Assembly (NCBI RefSeq): GCF_023159225.1
Contig: NC_063166.1
Span: 78,145,785 to 78,209,784 of the forward strand
Source of the DNA: Perognathus longimembris pacificus
Lineage: Eukaryota; Chordata; Mammalia; Rodentia; Heteromyidae
Reading direction: 5' to 3'
DNA length: 64,000 nt
Part shown: piece after piece, positions 15,401-28,500 of the stretch
Layout of the letters: every line of letters starts with the position of its first letter
How positions within the stretch are numbered: position 1 is the stretch's first letter
Program-made: the position numbers and the translations under genes
Notes under the pieces: generated by a model
Databases searched by the model: none
The model's input: the letters and a program-made list of their open reading frames with translations, nothing else
Told to the model about the DNA's origin: nothing

Positions 15401-18400
15401 GAAAACTGGAAGTGGAGCTGTGGCTCAACTGGTGGAGCGCTATATCCTTGAGCACAAGAGCTCAGGGAGAGCTCTCAGGCCCACAGTTCAAGCCCCAGGA
15501 CCGGCCCAAAAGAAAAGGCCTTCAGGCTGTGGGCCGTCAGCAGCCTTTGCTCCCAGTCCCGAGACCCTTGCTGGGCAGGCAGCCTGCGGTGACGGGTGGG
15601 GGCTGGGAGCTGCTGCCGAGGCCTGCTTGCAGGCTCATGGCCCCTGCCTTGGGAAGATGCAGGCCGACGCTGTCTGGAGGCCGGCAGGCCGCCTCCGGGA
15701 TGCCCCAGGCAGACCAGCCGAGGCCCGCTGACCCCGGCATCATTTACGGGCACCCGGCTGCTCACGCCTCACACAGGCCACCTCCCTCTGTACTGAGGTC
15801 ACCCTTGTTAGGGAAGGGAGGACACTGGGGCTCAAACTCAGATCCTCATGTGCGGTAGGCAGGTGCTATGCCACCTCAACCGTGCCCCAGTATGGAGCGT
15901 CTGCCCAGGTCGGGGCCTGCCGAGCACTGTCACTGGAGTCACTGCAGGGGCCCGTGGGCTCGGTCCCGGGGTGGCGGCTCCCCCGCGAGTGGACACAGCT
16001 GGAAGGAGGCCGCGGGGCCGCTGGGCCGACTGCTTCACCACTCCCTGTGCTGGGGACCCAGGGTTGGGGGGTCTCGCCGGCGGCCCCGTCCCTCCGTGGG
16101 TGGCTTGCGTACCTGGTAGGGGTCGGTGTTGAGGTCGAAGTACTCCAGGAAGCCGGTTGCGAACTCGCAGAAGAGGAAGTTGTGCGTCTCGTTGATGGTC
16201 CTCAGGCACCAGTAGGTGTTGTTGTTGGCGCTGGTGCATGCGCAGAAAGGCCCCACTGCCGAGGGGAGAGAGAGCCCGCCTGAGGGTGTCTGCAGGAAGA
16301 AGCCGGGGCGCCTGCCACCCGCGTCTGGGCTCTCCAGGCGGGAGCTTGCCCTGGCCCGCGCCCGCCCGCCCGCCCGCGCCCCTGCTCACGCGTCCAGAGG
16401 GGCGCCGTCTGCCAGTGCTGGTTGTCGTGCGTGAAGCACGTGAGGCCCGGCATGCTGCACGTGTCGTTGTTCTGCAGCCGCTTCAGCAGCTTGCGCAGCT
16501 TCTTCTTGCGCTTCTGCTCCCGCAGCAGCCACACCTTGTCCTTCTCCTGCAGCCCCTTCCTGCGGGCACCCGGAGCCCCGCGTGACCCCCAGCCTGGGGC
16601 TGGAACCAGAAGCCACAGCCCCTCCCTCCAGGTGGCGCTGAGGCAGGATCGGGGAGGAGGTGGCAACTCCCGTCCACCCCCTTCCCCCCCCCACCCCGGG
16701 AAGATGGGGGGGGCCCTCTCTTCCCTCCCCGTGCGCTTCAGCTTACCGACGGGTCTCGGGCCCTGCGCTTACCGGAAAGGATGCAGGCTGGAGCCTTTGT
16801 GCTTGAGGCGGCCTTTGCGCTGGGCGTGGTAACTGCAACCCAACCCCCCCCACTCGTGTCAGGAGCACGCAGGACCTCCGGCTGCGGCCATCGCTCGGTG
16901 GGGTGCCGACCCCCCCCCGCGGCGGTGCGGGGTCCTGGCCAGCCCGCGCGGCCTCCCCGTGTGAGCCGCCCTGGGAGCTGGCCTCCTGCCCCCGAGCTTC
17001 GCAAGCCCTTCGTGCCCAGCGGCCTGGCTCCGCGTGGGGGGGTGGAATCCTAGCTCGCTGCTCTGCGTGGGACGCTCTGGCCGACAGGTCACTGGGCGTC
17101 AGCAGATGGGAGCTGCCGCGGGGCCCCTGAGCCACAAGACATGCGGGGGCCTCTCCTAGCCGGGTTGCCCCCCACGGCCAGGACCTGCCTCCCGTTAGTG
17201 CTTCAGACAGCACCCCTAGCACCCCGGAGCCCGGCTGGCTGACAGGAGGGAGGATTTACAGTCCTGCACCCTGGGGTCATCCCCAGGGTTCGGGGCCCTC
17301 TGCCACCCCGTACCTGATTCTGTGGCAGTCACACTCTTCAGGCCGCTTCCTCTTGAGGTGGCCGCGGACTTCCCTCAGGTTCTTGATTTTGTTTTGCAGG
17401 GTCTCGATCTGAGGGAGGAATGAATGCAAGAGGAGGTTGGGGGGAGGCGCCCCTGTTTACAGCCCCCCCCAGCAAAGGGACCTGGGCCTCCCGCCCTGGC
17501 CTAGCACCAGCCACGCCCTCTGAGAGCCCCCGAGGTGAAGGAAGAGGGAGGGTGGGACCCGACGGGGCGGCGGGTGGGTGGGGTCCCGGCCTCTCTAGCC
17601 TGCGGTACCCCAGGGCCCCGGTGGCCCTGCCGGCCGGCGCACCTCATGGTCGATGTGCAGCTTGTGGTCCTTCCAGGCCTGCAGGGACTTGTAGAGGTCC
17701 AGGTCGCACTGGACCGTGTCGTTCTCGAGGATGTAGCACCTGCTCAAGAGACGGGGTGAGCCAGTGGCCGGTTCCGGGGCCCAGCCCGCGCCTCGCGACC
17801 TCCCCCCCGCACGCTCACCGATGGGTCACTTGAATGGGGTTGGGGGCTGAGGAGTCCGGGAGGCCTCCGGTGCCGCTGAAGCCCCCCGCGTCCTTGTCCT
17901 CCTGGTCCTCCAGGGCGGCCGGCCAGCGCCGCCGGCTGAGGTTGCGGGGCGCGGGCGCGTCGTCCAGGCCCACGTGGTACACCGTGCCTCCCACCGCGAT
18001 GGCCACCGAGCGGACGGAGCGGTTCCGGGCGTAGCTGGCCTTGTACTCTGCGGGTGTCAGGAGGGGCACACGAGGCAGCCATGGACAGGGGGTCGGCGGG
18101 GGGTGCGGCTAGAGGAACCAACAGTGACGGATGGTGGTGCGGAGCGGTACTTACTCTTCTTGAACACCTTCTTCCGCCGTCCGGCCAGGCCCAGCTGGTC
18201 GTCGCCGCCGTCGCAGGTGCAGGCCCGGCTGCTGGGCCCGTAGTACTTGGGCACCACGTTGGACAGGGCGCCGCCGCCCAGCCTCACGGGGCCCTTGCAC
18301 TTGTGCAGCTTCAGTCTCCCCGACGCGTCCTCCACACACTGCCACTTCTGCAAGCACGCCGGGCCTCAGGGGCCGTGGCCCGGGCCCGCGTCCCCACCTC

Positions 18401-21400
18401 CTTCTAGAACCCGAGCTCTGGCCCCCGTGTCCCAGCTTCTCCCGCCCTCCCCCTTCCTCGGCCCTCGCCACTCTCCCGGTACCCCCGTCTGTGGCTGCTG
18501 CCCGGCCTTCGCAGCGCTCGCGCTTCCCGCTCTTGTCTAGAATGCTCTCGGTTCTCCTACCTCGGCCCCAGACGGGCATCGGCCGTCTCCGGGTATCACC
18601 GCACCCCGCTGGCAGCGCCCGCCGGTGCCTCACCTGCCCCAGCTGCTCGCAGGCCGTCTGGTACTCGGCGCGCTGGCACAGGTCCCTCACACGCTGGTAC
18701 TTGGGCAGGAAGTTCTCCTCCTGGGCGTCCACCCTGTCGCCGTCCCTCCTGTGCAGCAGCTTGCTGTGGGAGGCACGGGGCTGGCTGAGCTGGTGGGGGC
18801 AGGACCCCCCCCCCCCGCAGCTCGTGCCTCCCTCCCCGCGGGGGTTGTGGGGATGCTACCCAGAGCTCATGGTTTTGGGGAGACGCAGGCAAGCTGGAAG
18901 ACACGACAGGCTCTCCCATCCAGCTTGTCACCTGCAGGGCTGAGCTCTGCACCTCCCTCCTGCAGAACCTTCCAGGCGGGGGCGGGGCTGGCGCCACCCT
19001 CAGGCGGCAGCTCCCCCAGGCTGGCACTCACCCTCTCTCCACCAGGAAGGAGTCCCGCCAGACCCGCAGCTTCTTTTTCAAGTGGAACCTAGAAAACACA
19101 GATTCTAGCTTCTCACATGCAGGCTCTGTGAAATCCCACTGCCAAGGCTGGAGCCCTGAGCTGCCCGGTCCAGTCAGCCCGCCCGAGGCAGGTGGGCACC
19201 GGCGAGTCCCCGTGCCAGCCTCTGGGCAGAGCTGTTTCTTGATTCAGAGCTGTGGGACTAAGCTGACCTGTTACACGTGTGTGTGTGTGTGTGTATATGT
19301 GTGTGTGTATGCGTGTGTGTGCACGCACAGCTCCCAGGAGGTGGGAGACGGCAGACTATATTTCTAGATGTCTCCGTGGGCTGCATTTGGGTCAGCCACA
19401 CTGGTTTGTGGGGTACCCAGCCTCCTTGGGTCCCCTGAAGTTAGGCTCCTGTAACTGGAATGTGTTTTGTGTAAGGACAGTCTCTTCTACTTTGTAGGTG
19501 GGGACACTGAAGCCAGCGGGCCTTTCCACCCAACACCCTGGCTCCCAGGCATGCTGGCATCTAAGCCAGTGTCCGTATCCCCCTCTCCCCACCCATGGAC
19601 CCCGCTGGAGGAAGGGCTCAGAGCAAGCCCAAGGTCACAGTGACACCTGGAAGGCCGTTACCAGTGCAGTTCCAATGCTGGCCACCAGGGGCCGCTCCGG
19701 TCCTTTCTGATCCCTGCCTGTAATTTTTTTTTCCCTTTCTCACCATTGTTCCCTTCTGCCTCTAGGACACTTAGCAAGGAGCTCCCTTCACCTCACTGTC
19801 ATTCAAGCCACACCGGGTGACGGGACAGGACCTCACATTCCCCGACGGTAAGATGGGGCTACGTGGTTGCCCTGGTGGGGCTCCATCCTCACCGGTTCCC
19901 TGGCCGCTCCGTGTCCAGCAGCTTCAGGATGGACTTTCCGTCCATGTCTGCGGGGATGTCCAGGCCGGCGATCTCCAGGATGGTGGGGGCCAGGTCAATG
20001 TTGAGGACGATGTGGGGGTTCCTAGGGGCGGGGACAGCAGGGACTTGGCCTTGGGGAAGGTGATGCCTGGGTCTTGTTTGAGAGAGGGGTGGCTGGGGGC
20101 AGAGGGGCGCGGACTGTACCACCTTCACCCTCAGGGGCTCCCAGTGTGGCCCCAATGCAGGTGAACCCCCCCCCCCACCCTGTGCCGCACACCTGTGTAA
20201 GACATGCCACAGCGTGGCGTGGTCCCCACCTGCAAAGCCTTCCAGCCCCGGTCCCTCCCGCGGTCTAGCCCCGTCCCAGCCAGCTCTGTTCCCTGGAAGG
20301 TCCCCAACTGGGATCTGACCCTTGGCCTGGACCCCTGGGTCGGCGATTGCCCAGGAGGCCCGTGGGGGCGGGGGCCCCAGGCCCGGGACTCCATCTTCGG
20401 GGTTGTCACCAAATGGCCCATATAGCGAGGGAGGCTGGCCTGTCATCCCCAAGGTGGCATGGCTGGGTGTCAAACCCTGACCCACTGGCATTCTTGCCTT
20501 TGTCCCACTTCCCAATGGCTGGCTTTGAAGTGTCAGGGCGGCCTGGGAGGGGCCGGGCTGTGGGGTGTCACCCTGTGGGGTGACAGCCTGGGGAGTGGGC
20601 GGTTCCAGGTCTCTGAGGGACCTGACCGGGCGGGCCGGGTTTCTGACGCGTGGTCGGTGCGGTGGCGCACCGTCTCCGGCCACGGCCTTGGTGAGTGTGT
20701 GGTGTGGCACAAGCACCCGGGCAGGGCGTCACACAGACTACCTCACACCTACTGCGCTGCACGCCTGGCCCGTCCCGTGTGTGCCTGGGGGAAGGTGGGC
20801 CGCAGCTGTGTGTGTGTGTGGGGGGGGGGAGGCCTCTTCGTGGAGTCACAGAGGGGGGTGGACGGGCTGGGTGGGGGGAGGGTGTCCACCCCCTCCCCCC
20901 GCAGACACAGCTGGCGCTCGGCACCGCGGCAACGGCTTCCATCCCAGGCTTCCCGTGAGCGCTGGCTCTCTTCACTGATTTGCCTTATCCGGGGTAAAGG
21001 TCATTTCCACGTGCATCGCAAGGGGTGAGGGCCGACAGGTGGAATGTGAGTCTGCGTGTCCAAGGTGCATCTGAGCCGCACCCCACCCTCTGTGGGGAGC
21101 GGGGCCGGGGCCATGTGATAGTCCTGGGAGCTTCAGCATCACAGAAGACACGGGGAGTGTTGTGTTGTCTCCCAAAGCCTCAGGCTGACCCGAGCACCCC
21201 GTCACCAGGACTCCTTCCCGGGCCATCTCCGACCCTCTGCCTCAGTCTCTGCTGGAGACTGGGTCACCTCACAGGATAAGCCCAGGAGAATGGCTGGCTG
21301 AGCTCCTGAGGAAGGCTGGGGGGAAGAGGGGTTCACTTTGCTGCCCAGCCTAGGGTGGAAGTAGAAGCTGGGGACCCCTGCTCTGGCCCTCAGGTGATGC

Positions 21401-24400
21401 CCCGGCTGTTCCACTGGCTCTGAGCGCCCCCGGGGGGGCCTTACCAGCTGCAGCTGGGGTGCAGGATACTCACACAGAGCCGGCCTCCACGTTGGGGCCC
21501 CGTATGTAGAATGGGACCCGAATGTCGAACTCGTAGGGCATGGACTTGCCCTTCACCAGGCCGAACTGGCCGATGTGGTAGCCGTGGTCGGCGGTGTACA
21601 CGATGTAGGTGTTGTCCAGCTCGCCCGTCTCCACCAGCATGTTGTAAATCTACGGCGCAGACCCAGAGCTGAAGGCGCTGGAGACCCAGGCCCCGCCCCG
21701 CCGCCCCTGCTCGGGGCACCTCTCTGGAGGGAGAGGGGCCCGCTTTGTTCTGGGACCGTCGCTGTGCAACTGCAGCCCTGCCCTCTGTCTTCTTACTACG
21801 TGCCAGTACTGGGGCTTGAACTCAGAGCCTGGAGCTCTCACTTGGCTTGTCTGCCCACAGCCATGCCTCCAGCTGTTACTGGCTAATTGGAGATGGGAGT
21901 CTTGTAGACTTTGCTCCCCAGGCTGGCTTTAAGTCTTCTCTCATTTCCTTCATTTACCTGTGGATGCCCCCAGAGGGCCGGACATGCCCGACATGCCCGT
22001 CATTGTGTTCCTGTGACTCTCAATAAATGTTGAACGAACGAATGCAAGAAGCTGGACACAACTGGCAGGGGCTATTGACTGGCACCTCAATGGCAGAGGC
22101 TCCATCTGGATGGCTCTGTGGTCTCCACAGATGGGCAGGGGCCCCGGCTCTCTACTGGCCACTCCCAAGTTCCCTGGGCTGAGCCCTGCAGGATGTGGAT
22201 CGTCCTGGGAGGGGCTCAGGGGGTGGGGCCTCGGGGGGGCGGGACCTCAGGGGGCGGGACCTCAGGGGCGGGGCCTACCTTCTCCATGGAGTCATCCACC
22301 GACAGGAGTGTCTGTAGGCGCTTGCGCTGCAGCATGTTGGTGAACTCCATGTGGATGGGCTTCATGGGCCCCGTGTAGCGCATGATCCAGTGCTTGTCCG
22401 GGTTGGGCGCATAGTTGTAGCTGGGCGTGCTGGAGGCAAACACAGGGTGATCAGGCCGGAGTTGGGGACGAAGGACCTGGGGACCTGCCTCTCCTTCCCC
22501 ACAACCCTGTGTCCTGCATGCGTGGTCCACACCGCGTGGGTGGCACCGAAAGCCCACTTCTTTAACTGTCACGGTGATTCCAACAACCCTTGTAGGTTTT
22601 GTCTTCTGTCTTGCTATGTAGCCCAGGCTGGCCTTGAACTCATGAACTTAACTTCATGGCCTCACTTGATCAGCACCAGGCTGCCAGGGTTTGTGGTTTA
22701 GTCTCCATTTACTAAAGCAATGGAGGATCAGAGAAGGGAGGTTCTGCCTGGGGTCTCCTGCCATGTGCCTCCTCACAGGTGTGCCAGCTCACAGGTGTGC
22801 CCTCATGGGAGCTGGTGCAATCGCGTCCTCCTCAGGGGACAGAGGCCCAAGGCAGCCCTGGGGCTCCCCCTCCACTGGGCTGATAGGGCTCCCACACCTC
22901 CTGGGCGCCTGGAGCCAGGACAGAACTCCAGCCACAATCCCAGGGGACCTGAGGGCTCCTGGCTTGGGACGCGCCCCGTAACCTCTGACCCCTCCCCAAA
23001 CCCAGGGCTCCTCCCACCTCCTGAGCTGCCCAAACCCCACCACTGCGCAGCTCTGGCGGGGGAGGGGCCCCCCACTCTGTGCAGCGCCCTCCCTGCAGGA
23101 GGGAATCCCAGCATCCCACAGGGAGGCCAGCCCAGGTTACACAGTGACCGGTCCCCAAACTTCCCAAAACGCAACAGCACAACGTCCACAGCAGGGGGGC
23201 TCCCTCCCATGGCAGGGTTCCTCAGATCTGACCCCCACCCCGGTGAGAGCTGGTAATAGGGGGCGAACGTCCAGCCCCTGAAGACAAAGGGCTTGGCAAG
23301 AAGGTCAGGGAGACCTGGGCCGGGGGAGGGAAGGGGTGTGGGCCCCGGAACCCCGTCCCCACCTCGCAGGTCACCAGGCCCCCGGGGAGGAATGACAGCC
23401 ACAGCTGCAGCCTGGATCCTTCTGGACCTCCCCAGCTAATCCTCCACCTCCTGCTGCTAAGTCCTGCCCGGGCCAGGCTTCCTTTGATTATGTAAACTGC
23501 TGCTGTCCCGGGTGTTGGCGGCTGGGCCTGACCTCTGTACGTGCAGACAGCAGGCTGCCTCCCGTCCATGCCCAGGCTGCGGGTGGGTGGGTGTGCGGGG
23601 CTGCTGGGCCTGTGGCAGCAGGGGGCCGGGGGTGGGGGGAAGGAAGGGGGCAAGACGCCCAGCTTTCTGGCCCTACCAGCCTGGGCAGTGGCCTCCGTGA
23701 TGGAGGACTGGGGGGGGGGGCTGCAGCTGTACCTCCGGGCCTGCGGGGGGCGCTCGCGGGCAGCATGGCCACCAGCGCCGGGCTGAGCCCCCTGGGCCAT
23801 GGGCATTTTCACACCCCGCTGCTTGATGGGCGAAGGTGTGAAGACCTCACTCACCCCACAAGCACTGAGGACCTCGAGTGGTGCACCTGCCACCCAGGCT
23901 GTCACCCCGGCCCGTCCGGCCCCACAGGGGGGAGAGGGAGGCCTGGGCCCAGCATTCACGGAACGTGGAAGGCAGCCCCGGCTCATGGGATGGGTGTGAG
24001 TGTCTGCACACGTGTGCCTGCCTGCCTTGTGCACGTGTGCTGCACGTCCGCATGCGGCCTGGGCCTGGGGGGGGGGGGTTCACACTCCCCCGTCAAGGCG
24101 GGGAGGAGGCAGTGCTGCTCCTGTCCAATCGCTCCTCATTTCCATCTCCACGGGGCAATAAAGGCACAACGAGTGTCAAACAACCCCACCCAAGCGCTGG
24201 TGCGGCAGGCAGGGCCTGGGGGCCGGAGGGGCCACCGCCCTTGGCGGGGAGGGGGAGGGGAGGCTGCCCATGTGGGGGCGGGGCCCAGCCACAGAGCCCA
24301 CAATACCCCTCCTCCCACCAGAGCAGGGACGGGTGGGTCAGCCTAACGGATGCGGACTGGCCTGGAAATTAAGACACGCTGAATATTCAGGCAGACTCCA

Positions 24401-25507
24401 AATCGCCCTGTCGCATGTCCTCTGGAGTGCCACAGTGTCACTGCCCGGCAGGGGGTGGCTTGAGACAAAGAGAACTTTCCAGAAAGCTGCATCAGCTTGG
24501 GTGGTGGATGGAGGAGGGCGGCAAGCACGTGCGGGGGCAGACGTGAACCTGGCTCTGCCTGGGAGCAGCCGGGCCTGCTCGGGAAGCCCTCTGTCACTTT
24601 CCTAGGGGACGCTAGCGCTGACCCGCCAATGCCCGGCGCCAACGGCTCGATGTGGCCACGTGGGACACAGAGCCACAGGGGAGGAAGCGGCACGCGCGTG
24701 GATCCCATGGGGTCCCCCCCCCCCCCCCCGCCGCCATCGGTACCCGGCTGAGGCGGAGCCCTCTGGCCCAGCACTCTGACTGATGGTCACAAGGCTCAGC
24801 CAGGCTCCCGGCGACGCCCGCCACCCCACCCCACCCCACCCCACCCCACCCCGAGGCTCACATGTGCTGGGACGCGTTGGGGAAGAGGTGGGAGTACTGG
24901 GGCGCCGAGTCCTCTGGGCCGTGGGGCGCCGCGTGGCTGATGACCAGGAGGACCGGCCGGTGAGGGTACATCTTCTTGGAGGCGCGGAAGAAGCTGACGC
25001 TGTCGTTGGTGATGAGGTCTGTGAGGTAATCCTGGAGGGAGACGGGAGGAGGTGAGGGGCGGAGCGCACCGGCCGCTGAGGACAGCCACGCCCGGGACCT
25101 GCCAAGGCCGGGCGGCGCTGACCGCCGAGACCGTGCAGAATACAGAGCGGGTGACCCCCCGCTCTGCTACCCCCCAAGCTACCCCCAAGCGCCTCCGCTG
25201 TGCCCCCCGCTCTTCTGTTTCTTTGTTTTTAGGTCTGAGACCAGGACTCAAACTCAGTACTTGATGCTTTTGCTCAATAGTTGGCAACAAAGATGGCGTG
25301 GCCACGCCTCGGGGCTGTGCACACAGGCGCACTCGAGGAAGATCCTACTTTAATCTGGGGGTGGGGTGGGGTGGGGAGCAGGAGGGAGGGAAATCAAACC
25401 CCTAAGTTCATAGGTTTGCACACGAAGAGAAAATGTAGGATTTATGTGATTTGAGACTAGGGAAAGGGACAGGAGGGTGCTTGTCACTTTATGCTCTCTC
25501 TTGATAT

Positions 25508-25563
<56 letters not shown>

Positions 25564-28500
25564 AGAGAGCAAGCATCTTTACTGGGGCTTGAACTCAGGG
25601 CCCTGGGTGCTGTCCTTGGGCCTCTTTGTGCTCTATCCCTTGAGTCACAGCGCCACTGCTGGCTTTTTTTTTTTCTAAGTAGTTTATTGGAGATAAGAGT
25701 CTCATGGACTTTTCTGCCTGGGTTGGTTTAGAACCATGACCCTCAGATCTTAGCCTCCTGAGTAAATAAGGATTACAAGTGTGAGCTATCAGGTGCCTGG
25801 CCTTCCTTCCTTCCTTCCTTCCTTCCTTCCTTCCTTCCTTCCTTCCTTCCAAGCCAGAGTACTGTCCCTGGCTTCTTTTTGCTCAAGGCTAGCACTCTAC
25901 CTCTTGAGCCACAGCACCACTTCTGGCTTTTTCTGTTTATGTGGTGCTGAGGAATCGAACCCAGGGCTTCATGCATGCAAGGCAAGCACCCTACCGCTAA
26001 GCCACATTCATAGCCGTCTTTGAGTTTCTTTGCTCAAGGCTACCATCTCAGCCATAGCTCCACTTCCGGCTTTTGGGTAGTCAATTGGAGATAAGAGTCT
26101 CTTGGACTTTTCTTTCCAGGCTGGCTTCCAACCTCAGTCCTCAGAGTTCTGTCTCTTGAGTAGCTACGATTACAGACTTGAGCCACTGGTGCCCAGCAAG
26201 ACACCTGCCGAGCCCTCCCTCCCGGGGAGGTCTTAGTGGGGACACTAATACCCCCCACCACAGGCAGTCAGCCCTGGACTGGTCTCCCCTTGGGCCACAG
26301 TACTGGAGCCAAGTTCAGAGACGGGCAGTAATCACTCCTCATTGGTTTCTGGTTTGGGAAACTGGGGGCAGGGCATAGAGAAGGGTCCCCGAAGGAAAGG
26401 GAAGGAGCCCAGGAGAGGCGGACCTCAGGCCTGCACAAGCGAGGCTTGAGGTGGACTGTGAGGGAGGACTTGGGCATTTGGAGCATACCAGACAGGTGGG
26501 AAGCCACGCAGGAGCCGGCACCCTGCAGAGAGCATGCTCCGTGCACGCAGTGTCTTTGGGCTGGGGTACCACCGGCGTGCAGAGGGCTGGGAGGGGGAGG
26601 GAAGGCTATTCATCAGTGGGCTTCCTCTCCCTTCTTCGGAGTCCCTGGGTGTTTTAGCTTAGGAGACCCCCTTCATGCGTGCACACAACAAGGGTGGCAG
26701 GTGGCCGAGCCTAGCAGCCCAGGAGCAGGTGGCTGGGCCTGTACCCCGTGCAGGGCTGGGGCCGGGTGGTGGGGTCCCAGCCTCCCTGTGAGTGGGGAAG
26801 GCGGTTGGGAGAACTAGAGAGAGGAAAGGCCAGGATAAAGGCCACAGTATTCCTGGGCTATCACCATCAGCAGCCGGGCACAGGGCCGGCGGCCGTGAGG
26901 GAAAGCAAGAGGCGCGGGCGTCACGGATAGCTTGGCAGAGATGCTGCCGCTCTGGGGTTGGCACCGAGGTCTGTTCCTGTCTGTGTATTTCTGTTTTAAA
27001 CGGAAATCTGGAGAGACATCAACGCCCTTTCTCTTCCCATCCTTACCAAGGGCGGGAAAACCACAGCCCAGGGTCAATCAGGACAAATAAGGTGTCACTA
27101 GAACACAGGTGCCGTAGTTTGGATCTGAAACGTCGCTCGCAGGTCAGGTCCTGGCCTGAGCCTCTACTGGGAGGTGTGCGGCAGTCAAGGGGTGGGTGGG
27201 GCTTCATGGTAGGAAGCTAGGCAGTGGGGGTGTGGCCATGCCAGGAGGCGTGGCCATGCCGGGGGTTGTGGCCTGGCAGGGGGTGGGGCCTGCGGAGACA
27301 TCATTTCCCAGGCCACCACAAGCACAGTCCTCCCCGCCATGATGGGCGGGCTCACCACAGGCCCAAGGCAGCCAGAGCAAATGACAGTGAGGGGCCACCT
27401 CAGAAGCCATGAGCCACGACGCCTTCCCCTCGCCGAGTGGATCATCTCAGGAGTTCTGCCACAGCGACAGCCATGCTGCACAGCCTGCGGCATCTCTGGC
27501 TGCCCCTGCACGCTGACCTGGCCGTCTAGCCAGAAGCCCGCCTTCTCTGGCCTGGCCTACGCTAACGCGGTCTTGAGTAGGTGTTGCACACGCGGGGCTC
27601 ACGGGACCCTTGGAAAGCTGTGTAAAACCACGGGACCATCCCATGAGTAGTTCTGAAGAGAGGAATGAGGAGCCAGCGGAAGCCCGCCTCGGGCAACAGC
27701 CAGCCCCTCTGGACACACGCAGTGCACACCACACCAAGCAGCCCGACTCTTCGCGGTGGATTGGGAACCGTGAGTACCCGCCTAACCCTGCTCCCCGCAG
27801 CTCTGTTCAGAACAGCCCCCGACTGGAAACCCCTTCGTGCCCAGCAACCATGGAACAGATAACTACATTGCGTCCCAGGCCCACAGGGGAAGCGCCTTTC
27901 AAGAATCTAACCGCATGAGGCACCCCAATACAAAGCTAGGCACGGGAGCACACGCAGAGAGCAATGCAGAGCCAGCCCACAGTGCCAGCAGCCGCTGGCG
28001 GGGCTTCGGTGGGGGCCACTCGGGGGACCTCGGGGGCTGGTGACGGCCATCTGCGTGCCTCTCTGGGTGCTGGTTACACGTCCCGCTCTGTGTGTGAAAA
28101 CCCACTTACTTGACCCCCCTCCACCTGTACTTTCCATCAGGCCAGTCGGCTTCAGTCAAGGTTAATGGCCACGTTCTCAGAACCAGGGATTATTCTTTGA
28201 GAGATGAAAAGCCCAAGCGGCAGTGGGTGTGCGTCAGGCATGTAAACAGGTGTCAGAGTCATGAGGGGAACCGGGTGGTCCACCCAAAGTCGGGCCACGG
28301 CCTGCAGGGCCTGCAGAGCCGGGGAGGGCACAGCTCACCTTGGAGTAGTCGAAGCCGTGTTTCTCCTTCACCCCGTTCCGGCACAGGGAGTAGTTGTAGA
28401 AGCGGGAGTTCTTCAGGAGGCCGACCCACGCCTTCCAGCCCGGCGGCACGTAGGAACCGTTGTACTCGTTGAGGTATTTCCCGAAGAAGGCTGGAGGGGA

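Larger units (their letters stand above)
21650..22278 (-). other. SULF2 intron 5
   Basis: 629 nt with an antisense B1-Geo fragment at 21797-21940 and a MIR tail at about 21985-22045. Confidence 0.6.
25032..28338 (-). other. SULF2 intron 3
   Basis: 3307 nt. A cluster of simple repeats and SINEs at 25509-26198 and an old L1-like segment at about 27780-28150. The sequence at 26200-27770 is unassigned. Confidence 0.6.

Noticed and set aside
19889..20716. 275-codon minus-strand open frame
   Set aside because: Only its last 43 codons are SULF2 exon 7; the rest is GC-rich intron read through without stops.
23222..24034. 270-codon minus-strand open frame in SULF2 intron 4
   Set aside because: Pro/Gly/Arg-rich composition typical of GC-rich noncoding sequence; no motif, no splice partners.
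25773..26023. Short proteins with repeated Lys-Glu-Gly-Arg or Phe-Leu-Pro-Ser
   Set aside because: Translations of the CCTT microsatellite and flanking SINEs.
27204..27920. Possible processed pseudogene in intron 3
   Set aside because: The only recognisable signal is decayed old L1-like text after 27780; no gene match was seen.
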